Position numbers and translations under genes: made by a program. From Oscheius onirici (Eukaryota; Nematoda; Chromadorea; Rhabditida; Rhabditidae): DNA of 64,000 nucleotides. Within the stretch, counting starts at the first letter, position 1. Every line of letters begins with the position of its first letter. The notes beneath the pieces are model-generated. The model was not told where the DNA came from. It ran no database searches and was given only the letters and a program-made list of their open reading frames with translations. The stretch is from NCBI GenBank assembly GCA_932521025.1, contig OW051469.1, positions 3,980,398 to 4,044,397 of the forward strand, given 5' to 3'. This document shows, in pieces, positions 1 to 10,789 of this stretch.

Positions 1-1011
1 ACCCACCGAAAAACACCATTATCCCTTGTCGGTGAACCGGTATATCCTGGTCGCCAGTTGATTTCATTTGACAGAATATATGCGTTTCAGCCCTCTCCGT
101 GTTCCCGGCCCGTCCGAAACAGTTTGGAGCGAGAATACATGGAGCACAGACCTACCATATTGGCAATGAGGCAACACCAATCAGGCCAGAGCCTACTGAG
201 GTGAGAAAAGTTTTGACTTAGCTCTGTAGAATTGGAAAGCCTGTCTAGCTGTCAAGTCTGTGGTTTGTACAACTGTATAGAAAACAGAAAAGATGTCTAA
301 CTGTCGAACCTGTTAGCACAAGTGCTCTAATCGCGTTCATGCAGTCTACGTCTCCAATGTTTAGAGAACACGCGGCCTCCACCGCTTTCTCTCATCGGCC
401 AGGGGAATATACTAGCTCGGAAAAGAAAACAGCTTCGGTTTTTACCCAGTATCTCAAGGTACTAAGGGATTCCGACCATAGCTCGACTATGTGTCGTAAC
501 CAAATTTTTTGGATCAGCCTTCTCGGGGTCAACCGGAAGGCAACAAGCGCTTTTTCCAGGAATAGGTACCTTCCTACATACTTCTTTGGTTTTTACTTGG
601 GCACGAGCCGAAATAGACAGTGTCTAGTCTGTGGCTTCAGAATTAGTGTAGAATTTCGAGACTGTCTAACTGTGGTGTGTAAGCTTTGTCAGATGTTTTG
701 TCCTGTTGAGTCTGTGGCCACAATGTTTGACGAAGAGCGTCGGAGCTGTCTAACTATCGAGTCTGTGGGCAGCTCATGCATAAGGCGCAAAAGCTGTCTC
801 AAATGTGAACACTCTTTCAGGTCAAGCCCGCCGGCTACACCATGGAGCAGCTGTCCGACTTCCAGCCACGCACCGTTCCAACTCGCCAAGGCTACAATGT
901 ACAGCTCATTGGAGGCTATGCCGCGAACCCGGTCGGTCGTGAATGGAACCAGCCATCTAATCAACAACGTCCGATGGAACTCAGTCCACCCGGCTCGGCC
1001 AATAATTATTG
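1..1011 (+). CDS. C-terminal part of an unrecognised protein (5' end outside window)
   Basis: Two or three exons can be joined. A last exon at 821-1011 opens after a tcttt-cag acceptor, reads VKPAGYTMEQLSDFQP and ends ANNY-TGA at 1009-1011. The exon before it ends at 202 on a GAG|gtgaga donor and contains FPARPKQFGARIHG; its acceptor (gtttcag) is at about 99. A short piece at 1-31 joins in frame if the donor at 32 (gtgaac) is used. The tail is polar, rich in Gln, Asn and Pro, with no membrane segment. I do not recognise the family. The last intron (203-820) holds an SL2-type RNA gene on the same strand. Confidence 0.5.
364..436 (+). promoter_or_regulatory. Conserved upstream block of SL2-type RNA gene, copy 1
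   Basis: This stretch is almost identical to 2879-2952 upstream of the second copy, including ACACGCGGCCTCCACCGC about 65 nt before the leader. snRNA and SL RNA genes of nematodes carry a proximal sequence element at about this distance; the conserved GC-rich block is the natural candidate. The role is inferred from position and conservation only. Confidence 0.5.
437..546 (+). ncRNA. SL2-type spliced leader RNA, copy 1
   Basis: The transcript would be about 110 nt. It begins with a 22-nt leader (437-458) that starts GGTTTTTACCCAG and ends TATCTCAAG, followed at once by a 5' splice site (GTACTAAGG). An Sm-binding site AATTTTTTGG lies at 503-512. A terminal stem-loop follows: GCCTTC (517-522) pairs with GAAGGC (536-541), with an inner CGG/CCG. 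Leader length, splice site, Sm site and 3' hairpin in this order are the SL2 RNA architecture. SL2-class snRNPs donate the leader to downstream genes of operons. The gene sits in an intron of the left-edge gene, same strand. The 3' end is approximate. Confidence 0.9.
746..769 (+). repeat. Dispersed CTGTCTAACT-GTCGAGTC motif (example copy)
   Basis: One of about 18 copies. + strand copies near 241, 293, 660, 746, 3088, 14180, 14254, 28084, 28800 and 32712; - strand copies near 5773, 23431, 23481, 26768, 29169, 29242, 29283 and 36257. Consensus: GACTGTCTAACTGTCGAG then TCTGTGGC. Confidence 0.8.
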
Positions 1012-1176
1012 AAGATGAAATCAACACAAAAGACGTCCTCGTCTGGTGTTTCATGCTCATCAAATTTGTCTATATTTTAAATTTCATTGCGGATGCCTAA
1101 AGTAAAAGTCTATCGAAGCATTTATTTGGCCTTTGGGCCCGAGAGATTATTTTTTACAGACAGTTTGGTCTCTCTT

Positions 1177-2552
1177 TTAGAGCACTCCTCCGTAGGCGTC
1201 CTCTTTGAGCAGATCGCCTAGCGGATAGTAGATGGCCTGATCCGTCACCGGGTCCGAGAGCGGCTCAATCGGCTTCGGGTTGTCGATATTCAGACGGTCA
1301 ATCTGACGCTGGTTCTCAAACTCTCGCTTGATATCGTCCAGCTTGTCTGCTGTTATCTTTCTGCAAGTGGTGAGTTACAAACCTGGCTGAAGAAACTCTA
1401 GTGCTAACTGAACGAGTGACAAAGTTTAGGAACAGTTTAGGAATAGTATACGGTACCTCACGAAAAAAAAGACAGAGTCATTGGATATGGTAGAAGAATG
1501 CTGCAAGACCCAATCCTGGAGATGCGCAAAGTTATTCCAGTTTTGTATTATGTTTAGAGCGACATTAGCAAATTTCAAACAAAAACAAGGCAACTTCCAA
1601 ACGTTGTAGCTTCCGTTCCTGATAGTAGTACTACTGGCCGAGGGTTTGACTACATAAGTAACGTTGATTTTCGTAGTATTGGGATAAATTAAAGCACGCT
1701 GAAAGGATTAGAATGGGCAGGGTTATAGGTTGCCGTTTGATCGAGAACTCTTATTGAGAAAGACCCGACCACAGTCCAGGGGATAAAATTTGAAAAATGA
1801 ACTAACTTGTAGTAGTGACGCATTCCGAACATTGTCAGGAATCCAATGAGGCAGCCGAGAATCAAGAAACACAGCCAGATGACGATGACTTCTTCCACAT
1901 CTTTGTTGTCAAACTCGTAGAATCGGCCTACGGGTTTGATTGTGTAGAGGACTACCTTCGGATGCGGAGGCAGGGTGACGAGTCTCGGTTTGAAGAAGGT
2001 CGTCGTTTCGACAGTCCTTGCAGCCGTGGGCCAGTTTCTCGTCCTGATCAGTCCGATAGTAGGAGCAACCGTAGTCCCATTGAAACTGATGTCAACTGTA
2101 GTCCCATTGGCAAAGAGACCAGGATACACTGTAGTTCCGTTGAGCGAGGTCCCGTTGGACAGAGCCGAAGTGGTCCCGTTGAAAAGAATCGAAGTGGTCC
2201 CATTGACCACGGTCCCGTTGGCAAAAATCCCAGGGTTTACTGTAGTTCCATTGGTCGAGGTTCCGTTGAGAAGGAGCGTAGGGTCTACTGTAGTTCCGTT
2301 GAACGAAGTCACGCTGAAAAGAACCGAAGTGGTCCCGTTGAAAAGAGTCGAGTTAGCAGCCGTCGTGGTAATCTTCCTCCTGGTAGAACCTCTCATTTTT
2401 CTGGTCGTTGGCTTCGTCTTGACAGAACGAGATCCTCCGGCCTTTCTGGTGACAGCTGTCCACCTCTGACGTCTTGAGTGCTGGTCAACGGCCGAACAGA
2501 CGACGATGCAGAGAGAGACGAGAAGGGCCATCCGCATGGGCGAGAGCATCAT
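1177..2552 (-). CDS. Single-pass membrane protein with Asn-Gly-Thr repeats
   Basis: Two exons, 1807-2552 and 1177-1360, joined across a 446-nt intron (phase 2, K codon split), give 309 residues. The start MMLSPMRMALLVSLCIVVCSA is a signal peptide. A basic stretch is followed by about 90 residues with 12 N-X-S/T sequons, nearly all in the repeated form FNGTT, ANGTT or LNGTS. Near residue 225 a hydrophobic helix (VIWLCFLILGCLIGFLTMF) is followed by a short charged tail with KITADKLDDIKREFENQRQ, so the topology is type I: glycosylated ectodomain, cytoplasmic tail of about 70 residues. An AATAAA signal lies about 50 nt past the stop. I do not recognise a family; a mucin-like or cell-surface role is only an inference. 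Confidence 0.75.
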
Positions 2553-2878
2553 GTTCAGAGTGTTTCTTCAAAACTCTTGTAATTACTCTTTTGAGTTTGA
2601 AATTACAAACGTTTTCTTTTGTAATAGAAAAAGTTTGGAAAACAAACTTTCGTTGTTTTTGTTGAAGCAATTAATGTTTTTCAAAAGTTTCTATTGGAAA
2701 GTAAGAGGCTTTAGAAAACTTGCTCTCCGAGAGAACATCTATAGATTCTGTAGTCCCAAACGGCATCCATTTCAAGTTCTAGCCAGCTGCCAAAAGCGAC
2801 AAATTCTTCTCCGATTTGGCTGTAAGCAAAGGTGCTCTAATCAGTGCCATTGCCCTGCACCCTGCGTCTCTGCCTCTA

Positions 2879-2952
2879 GAGAACACGCGGCCTCCACCGC
2901 TTTCTCTCATCAGCCAGGGGAATAGACTAGCTCGGCGAAAGACAACAGCTTC
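2879..2952 (+). promoter_or_regulatory. Conserved upstream block of SL2-type RNA gene, copy 2
   Basis: Matches 364-436 with a few substitutions. Similarity starts about 75 nt before the leader, with weaker similarity (GTGCTCTAATC) some 120 nt upstream. It probably contains the proximal sequence element; function is inferred. Confidence 0.5.
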
Positions 2953-3062
2953 GGTTTTTACCCAGTATCTCAAGGTACTAAGGGATTCCGACCATAGCTC
3001 GACTATGTGTCGTAACCAAATTTTTTGGATCAGCCTTCTCGGGGTCAACCGGAAGGCAACAA
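2953..3062 (+). ncRNA. SL2-type spliced leader RNA, copy 2
   Basis: The 110-nt body appears identical to copy 1: leader at 2953-2974, splice site at 2975, Sm site AATTTTTTGG at 3019-3028, and the same terminal hairpin ending near 3057. It lies 2,516 bp downstream of copy 1 in the same orientation, on the other side of the NGT-repeat gene. Body identity against flanks that have drifted suggests a duplication followed by selection or gene conversion. Confidence 0.9.
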
Positions 3063-6000
3063 GCGCTTTTTACCGGAGTTGCTACTTGACTGTCTAACTA
3101 TCGAGTCTGTTGCTTCAGAACTTCATAACTGTAACGTGAGAAAATATTCGCAAAACGTCACGGATTCTGGCAGCAAGAACAATTTTCAGATTTGGAAGTG
3201 GTGATTTTTTGGAGGAAACGATGCGACTCTTTTTAGTGTTTCTCTTCTTTCCACCTCTTAAATCCACACTGTACTCCCCCTCCCCGTCAAAATAAACCGT
3301 CGGAACAGCTTTGTTTACAGGCACATTCGATCAAAACAGATGCTATGAGCAGGTTGAATAGGTGATCGTCTGAAGTCTTTTTTTCGTCCTCAGATAAACA
3401 AAATTCTGAAGAACTGCTTCGTCATCTGTTCAGTTTCCCGCCGAATATTTATCAAGTCACTTCAATAGAGAGACCAGTCAAAGTTCAGTGACTTGTGTGT
3501 CCCGTACCGTACCTAACTTACCGTAAAGAAGTCAACTGAACAAACCAGAGAGACTGTTTGAGAAGAAAGAATGAACTTGGCGACCCCGTGTTTGCCACAC
3601 TTCGAGCTCAAACATTGGCACAGCCAGTCTAAGCGGTCTTTCTTGTCGCCTGACCATGTTTAACTGTCCTTCTGTCTATCTGTCCTTTTCCTAAAAGATC
3701 CCTCAGCAAATTTTTCCCTCATTGTTTCAAATGACCCACTGTTTTTCTCCTCCCTGTCGCCGCAAATGTCTCCGGCTCATTGTCTCGACTTTCCGCTCTT
3801 TTTCGGACCAGCTCCATGTTCCCTCTTCCTCTCTCTTTGTACTAAGAGATCATTAATCCAAAACCCAAACGAGCCTGCTTTTTTGAACCTTGTTTACCGA
3901 CGCATTAGTGGGATTGATCATCGCGACAAAGTAGACGGAACTTGACACTGAACTTTTGTAATCCATTAGAGTATAAAAGGTTGGTCATTTCTCTATTGTC
4001 GATCTCTGCAAAAAAAGGCAGAATAACCAGTAGACTGAGTCAGTTCACCTCTTACTTTAATTGGTCCTGTTTACGAGTTGTTTACCCTCAAAAATTGAAT
4101 GTCAAGGTTGTTTTTCTGGAATCTACTGTTCCTTTCTATGGAACAGTTTCTCACTCTATTTGTTCTTCTATCAGTCTCTCTTTCCCTATCCAGAGAGTCT
4201 TCCCCCAGTCCAAGCGAACCCTGCAATTTGTTCCAATCTGTTCGTGAAATGATTGCGTGTGTCGACGTAGAGGAACGGGGACTCATTTTTCATCGGGCAA
4301 TGACTAGAATTTCATCGAGAGTACACAATAGCGATTCAGTTATTCTCACACCAGGCATCACCTTCTGCTCATGCAGAAAAAATACGTCTTTCTACTTGAA
4401 ATAACTAATTGGTCGGGATTATGATCTGTGATGATAGCTGTGTCTGCAATTTGCTGTGAATTTTAAAAGTAATTCGAGTGATCAGAGAGGGTTCAGAGTC
4501 AGGAAGACAATATACGGCTTCTAATCTTAGGAATCTACGTCACAAGAAATCTCTATTGAAGGAAATAGGTGTAAACTCGTATTCCCTCGTTTTTTTTTCT
4601 GTATGATCACAAATTTCCTTCTGCCCTTATCAGCTTGCATAAACTCTACTATAGCACCATTTTGTGTCTTCTTTGTCCAGGCTCTGCTACTGTGAGAGCC
4701 TTTGTGACTGATCATATTACGAAACGGGGTTTTCAGAGCAAAGCAGAACCACGTTTTTGTGGCTTGAATTTTGGAAGATGGGGAGAAGGAACGGCTGGGA
4801 AAATTTAGTTTACTTCAGTCCCTCCCTCACTGACTTTCTCTGTGTCTCTCAGACTCTCTCTCTATCCGCAGACAGGCTCTCTCCCAAAAGATCACTACAA
4901 TCTACACAGTACTCTAAATTTGAACAAACTCTCGTTTTCCCTCCAAAGTCATTCTCGAAGATTCTCGCGCAGAGAGAGTTGACATTTTCTATTTGCCATT
5001 GTTACCCAACGTCTCTCTGTCATCAGGTAACGGCAGCACACATCTCGTCCACCCCGGACGGATATCCCCCGCCTTGCGCTGATCTTTCAGCTCTTTTGAT
5101 TTATGAGACGGCGGTATCTCAACATACTCGCTAATTATCTTCTTGTCTTCTAGCCATTTTGTGACATTCGGCCAGGACAAACAGGCAGCACACATGTGCA
5201 CGTGAGGAGAGCCTAAGGCAAACACACTAAATTCTCGTTTTCAACACTCCTCAGGGGAGGTCGTTATAATCTCAGGTGACTTTCTGCTCTCTCTTTCGAA
5301 ACCCAAAACTTTTCCGGGAGTATTATACTAAGCCGGGCGGGCAGTATGACTCAATGGTATCAAAGTTCAGTCAACTTTTTTGTTGACAGAGCACTGTGTC
5401 AGTCCTTTGATGAGGGTTTCTTTACCATTTTGATAGCCAACTAGTCAAAATGTGTGCCCCCACTAACTGAAGGAAAGAAGATATGCAAACAGCAGCTCTC
5501 CAAAATGTGTCCTCGGCTGATTGTGCAGCCATCTGTTCTCTCACTCCTCCCGAAATTCAAACAAAGACAATGATTTCTGGCCAGACTTTTCCCTTTATAT
5601 GTTTTTCTCGTTTTCTAGATCGTTTTGATTAAAACCAGACCACAGTTAGACAGGCAGGCCTTTTACCAAAAAAATAAAGGGTTCCCACAGCTTTCGATTC
5701 CCTCATATTTATCTTGGTGAATCTTGAAAGGGACAGCCACACTTAGACAGTTGAGTGGCTGTAGTATTCTACGGACTCGACAGTTACACAGCTTCTGCGA
5801 ATCTTACTACTCAAATCTACGCCGTCCGTTACAAATCATGCGTTTCGTCATTCTTATTACATTCTTTTTCACCCAGATTATTTTAAAATTCTACTTTTTG
5901 GGCGTTATGATTTCCAGAGTCTCGAGTATCATGTCGCTCTTGTTCCACTCTCTTTTTCTCCCAGATCACCGGTTTTCTCCACTCCTCCGCACTTCACGTA

Positions 6001-7230
6001 ACCGATGGCACAGAGCTCACGTTCAGTGTTGACTCTTGGCAAAGATTGTGCGAGGGCCACGAAGAGGTCGTCGACACAAAAAAAGAGTGATGCCAAGTCT
6101 CTGCCAGAGTACTTATCGGCCCACCAGTCGGTCGCTCTGTCCGCTGTTTGCCTTTACTCTTTATCTGTCCGGAACTGGTCTCTTTCTTTAAAGTCACAGT
6201 TTCTCAACCTCTTACTCTTTCCACCTTTAATATATCTTTTGTTCAAAAAAGACATCGCTGCTGCGTAAACAATCACATTTAACGCCCCGACATGATAGCA
6301 ACCGCGGGCATTCCAGACTGCGATGTTTGATCCAAACCTTTTTTGGTTTTTCCAGAAAATTCCGTAGTTGGGAGTTAGCGTCTTTTTTCTCTCTAATCGT
6401 CACCGATATCAGCCTGTAGTTTTAACTTACCATCCAATATGTTTTCAAACTATCTTCCCGAAAGTTGAACAATGGTTATAAATGGAGTGTCTGTGATGTT
6501 TTTGACCTGATGATAGTCACCATCTGTTAGACTGTCTGCTCCGAGTTATACAAGTTTCCAGTTCTTCGAACTGCTTTCAATTTTATAAACTTTGACTATT
6601 AAAATTTATGTTGTTTCCCGCCAAAGGTACTGATTTGATTTCCACTGACGTTTTGACGAGAAATAATATATCGGCTAAAGTTTAAGAGGACAAACAATTA
6701 TGTGCTTCCAGTCTGAAACTGGTAAAGAAATTAATAACACAGTCACTGCCTTGCTATCTCTTTGTGGAACAACTTCTTCCGTCAGTTATCAAAACAGTCA
6801 GCTCCTGACTGTTTCTTCTCCACCACGCAAATTTCTCCCGAAAATTTCAACAAAATGACGAACTATTCTCGAAACAGCAGTCACAACGAAGAGACTGACT
6901 CATTCTTTCCGTCCACTTTTGACTGTTGTGGCTCTTCGATTCAGTGATAAGAGAGAGCAGTAGGAATTAGTCACAGAGAGGATGGGGTGACTGATTTCCT
7001 AAGCAATTCAGCCTCTTTTCCTATTCTCCCCTTTCCCGCCCTCTTTTCCAGTCCTTTCCGAATCCCTCAAACCTGAGCCATCGTTCGATGCGAGACTCTT
7101 CTTTGCCGTCCTTTCCTTCGATAAGAACGACACGATAACGTGTGGAAATCAATCCTTGTTCAGTTTCATGAAGGAATTCCTCTTCTTTGCACTTTTCTCT
7201 AATTTTCTTCTAAAAAAAACTCTTTCAGAG
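3063..7230. other. Gene-poor stretch, 3.06-7.23 kb
   Basis: I see no exon series here with matching splice phases or recognisable protein. Open frames are short and overlap on both strands. It holds one copy of the dispersed CTGTCTAACT motif just after SL copy 2 (3088-3110), another near 5773, CT-rich tracts, and an E2F-like site at 6614. It may contain upstream non-coding exons of the sphingomyelin synthase gene. Confidence 0.5.
6614..6625 (-). promoter_or_regulatory. E2F/DP-like site
   Basis: The + strand reads TTTCCCGCCAAA, that is TTTGGCGGGAAA on the - strand, a full match to the E2F consensus TTTSSCGS with the AAA flank. It lies about 600 bp upstream of the first coding exon of the sphingomyelin synthase. 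Binding is not shown. Confidence 0.3.
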
Positions 7231-9038
7231 ATGGAGAAGAGCGAGATCCTGCCCATCGGATTCGCCAAGCCTTATGAGGTTCGAAAATGGCCGACATTTT
7301 TCGCTCTCATCTGCGTAGTAAGTTTTTCCCGATTACTCAGAAGAAGCCTCTCATTTTAATCCTCAATTTTGATCATGAGATTGTGGAAACATGGTGCTGA
7401 TTCTTGGCCGAAATAGGGGAAAAGGGTGGGAGGTGAAAAATGATTGAGAACTACAGAGCACAGCCTAGAGCCGAATTCCTTTCGCTATGCATGTTGTGCA
7501 TACGGGGAATGTGGCGTTGTTAGGGCACAGCAAGCTTTAGAGATCTGATCATTGTAGGGAAAGAGATAGGGACAGCGAGAGAGACTATAGGTTGTCATCA
7601 CTTGGTGAAGACACGTGGTAGTTTCTTTCAAAACGGAGGCAACAAAAACACGAACTCCAGTAGGTTATGCGGAGCCGATTGGAGCGGAGCCTTTCTTGGC
7701 GGTGATACTTTCGACCTTCTTAGGAGGTTTAGTAGCTTTGGCAGTTAGGAGCAGCGTGACCGGTGGCAAAGAGCATGGGGAAGCAGAAGAGCTTCATTGT
7801 GTCCTTGGTGGAAAGGCGACTTCTTCTGGAGGAGCGTCCTTGGGTAACTGGCATTCTAGTCGAGAGAGCATCTTACGGTAATTCCTAAAAGGCAGGATTA
7901 GAGTAGAACTTTTGGAGAGTGATTGGGCGCAATATTTGAAATGGATCAGTTAGGACTCGTTTTGACAAGTTTACAAGTTTGCAACTTGTAATTTTTAAGG
8001 GAAGGGAGACAGAAAAACCAATTTTCAGGCCATGGGTTGGCTAGCGAACGAAATAGCCCTGGCATGGATTCACGAACGAGTGCCGAGAGACACGCCGCCT
8101 CTCCCTGACCTCTGGTTTTCCATCTTCCCCGAAGTCCGAGGAGCCATCCGCGTCACAGAATACATCATGCTCATCCTTGTGGTCAACGCCATCATCATTG
8201 TGCTGTGTCATCAGCACCGATGGATTGTTGCACGACGCGTGTTCTTCTGTGCCGGCTTGGCGTACATGTTCCGAGCTCTGTGCATCACAATCTTCCAGGT
8301 AGGCATTTTGTTGCTAAAATGTGATCTCCTTCAAACCTTCAAATAATGTACTTTTCAGGTCCCAGTTCCTTCCGTGAACACCTACTGTGCCCCAAAACTG
8401 AACTCCAGCTTCGATCTGGTAGCAGGCCGAGTTGCCCGAATGTTCTGGAGCGCCGGAATTGAACAACTACGACCACGCGAACTGTGCGGTGATTTGATCG
8501 TCTCCGGACATACATTGACAATCTTCACCGCCTTCTTCACCTTCAAGTACTACGCGCCGAAAAAGCTGAAGATTATAAGCTACGTCTTCAACGTTCTCGC
8601 GTTTATTGCCCTGGGAGCAATCCTTCTGAACAGGAAACATTATATGATCGACGTCGTGCTAGGGTGAGTGGGGGAAGGGAAAGTTTCTTATGGTTTAAGT
8701 GTTGTGAGTCAAGGTTTGATAAGAGTTGAATCACTGGAGAGCAATACTAGACAGAACAAGACCTGATCAAATGGATACAGGGACAGATGGACCAAAAACT
8801 GGAATTCTCTAACCCTCTAATTTCCAGATATACCGTCTCTTCCCGAATCTTCATGGAGTACCACGCCCTGATGGTCAGCTATCACGAGGGCTCCTTCGAG
8901 CGAAATATTCTCAACTGGTCCTTCTGGTCGCCAGTCGTCAAATTCTTCGAAAAGGACGCCCTCCCGCCCCATCTCTTCCACAACCATATCGAATGGCCGA
9001 GCAGTTGTCCGCAGAAGATCAGAAGAAGATTGGCTTAG
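7231..9038 (+). CDS. Sphingomyelin synthase family protein (SMS/SMSr)
   Basis: Four exons (7231-7317, 8029-8298, 8359-8663, 8828-9038) join with correct phase to 290 residues. The enzyme family moves a phosphocholine (or phosphoethanolamine) head group onto ceramide in Golgi or plasma membrane. Diagnostic motifs are VPRDTPPLPDLWFS after the first membrane helix, CGDLIVSGHTLT with the first catalytic His, and NRKHYMIDVVLGYTVSSR with the second His and the Asp of the HHD triad; EYHALM follows. About six hydrophobic segments are present. Start: ATG directly after a tctttcag acceptor, which suggests trans-splicing or a 5' UTR intron. There is no N-terminal SAM domain, and the protein is a little shorter than typical SMS proteins. 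Which nematode sms paralogue it is cannot be told. Confidence 0.9.
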
Positions 9039-9439
9039 ATCTAGACTACCGGTATCCAAAAACGAGTACTTTTCGATAAGAAACATCTCCGAGATTGCTA
9101 CATATCAGTATTTGTAAGATTTTCGCCTTTTGGTGTTCCCCCACTTAAACCCGATGAAGAAGAATCTAAGTCAAGTTCATCCGGTTACGCATGACGTTCA
9201 GCTCTTACGGTCTCAATACTAATGCCTTTTCTGTGCTATTTCTGTCTCTCAAAACTTTTTGTCTCAATTCAATGAAAGTTGTTCTAGAAAATGTTTATTA
9301 CGGTAGCCAGATAGTTATTTATTTTCAGTTGTGATTCTGATGAACAGCAACAAAGTCGGAAGAAGTTGCCTGTTTCTGGTGACCAAGGTTTTCAGGGAAT
9401 CAGGGGAGACATCGAAGAACAAATGCCAAGAACTTTTAT

Positions 9440-10690
9440 TCAGTACGTGTTGAATTTGTATATCGGATTGTACTTAGCGACGAGAGAACTGAAAGCTTGG
9501 GGAACAATAAGAGAATCGGGGTCAACACTGCACGCGGAATAGTCGATTGGATACTGTCGTCCTAACAGTTCCAGATCATATGGAATGAGGTCGGATACTG
9601 ATTGGACATTGGTAATCATGATGAACGAAACCAGATTCACATAATGCCAAGAGGTTCTCAAGACCAGATAGGAGTTATCTGGACTGGGCACAAAGAATAT
9701 CTTTGTCTCCAGCAAATCAAAGCTGTAGCAATCTTTCAGTGCTCGGGCAGTTTCTTCTCTTGACTCGTCACACATTCCACTGAGGTCCTTAAATGTATAG
9801 CTCCACTCCCCCAATCTCCATTTCTAGAAAGTTTTTAAAAATATAATGGGAATAAATTCCCTCGACAAGTCTGGAAATCCTGTCATTGTTAGGTAGTTGA
9901 TCAGCGTAAACGCTTGGTGCCAAGTTTAACATTTCTTCAACAGGGATGACATCGCTGTATATGTAGAATTGAAGCTTCTTTGGTTTCTTAAATGAAAACG
10001 TATGTAAAGTAGAAACAGACTTACCAAATCCTTCACAATGTTCCAATTTTCCAGAAGGACACCAGTCCAGTCTAGTCCACCATATCTCCCTACAAAGGTT
10101 ACGCAATCAAGATCCTTCATCCAGGGTCTTTTGTGTAGCAGAGTACCGTTGTAGTGAAGTTCGATACTTCGGTAGATAAATGGCCATTTCATTTGGTAAA
10201 ATATTTCCCGAAAAATTTCTCCATCCCAGGCATAGTCTTTCGCAGAAAACGTAAAAGGCCGTATGGATTCAGGATCGTCAATTATACAACCATCATTGCC
10301 CTTCTTTTTGGATAAAGACTGCATTGTAAATCTGGAACTTGAAGATAGGAGAACAAAGCTTTTGGTCACCTACGTCTTTAGTGTCTCCACAGGCCCGATA
10401 TCAAACACTGCGGTTAGAATCCGGATACTGAATTTCGTCTGATTCTTAGTAAGGAATGTGTTGATTCCCTTGCAAAGACGCATGGCTCGAGAAAAGGGTC
10501 CGGCTTTCATCTGAAAAATATAATGATTTAGGTAAATGGGATGTTCAGACTTTTGAAAAGATCGCAAACAGATCTTTTTGGTCGAAATTAGTGACATCTA
10601 CAGGCTCCGGCAGAGGAAGAGAACAGTCGGTTCTTTTCTTATTAGGATGATTTCTCCGGCCCTCTCTTGATCCAAAAGTTCTTGTAAAAT
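9440..10690 (-). CDS. Unnamed nematode paralogue family, member A
   Basis: At least five exons. The first visible one (to about 10680) reads LPLPEPVDVTNFDQKDLFAI. Then, after a tttttcag acceptor, MKAGPFSRAMRLCKGINTFL followed by TKFSIRI (10509 down to about 10385). A 90-codon exon follows (about 10342-10028) with MKWPFIYRSIELHYNG, then one with VIPVEEMLNLAPSVYADQLP, and a last exon 9440-9823 with RLGEWSYTFKDLSG, FFVPSPDNSYLVL and YPIDYSACSVDPDS. The same blocks in the same order occur in member B (10.9-12.1 kb) and in two + strand members at 46.8-52.7 kb. I know no function. The upstream end is unclear: the most 5' exon meets a TAG if extended past about 10710. No stop was seen inside the later exons. 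Confidence 0.6.
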
Positions 10691-10789
10691 GCTAGGCTGT
10701 AAAATATAATATCATGTGCTCCAACATTAAATAAACTGTTTATTGCTTCGATCAGTTGTTAACACAAAAAGGGCACAAGTGGAAATAAC

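Noticed and set aside
339-1100. 253-codon + strand frame across 339-1100
   Set aside because: It runs through the SL2 RNA gene and out of phase with the supported exon 821-1011.
1815-2477. Two long + strand frames rich in VVPL and RSGPVE
   Set aside because: Antisense of the NGT repeats; no splice or start context.
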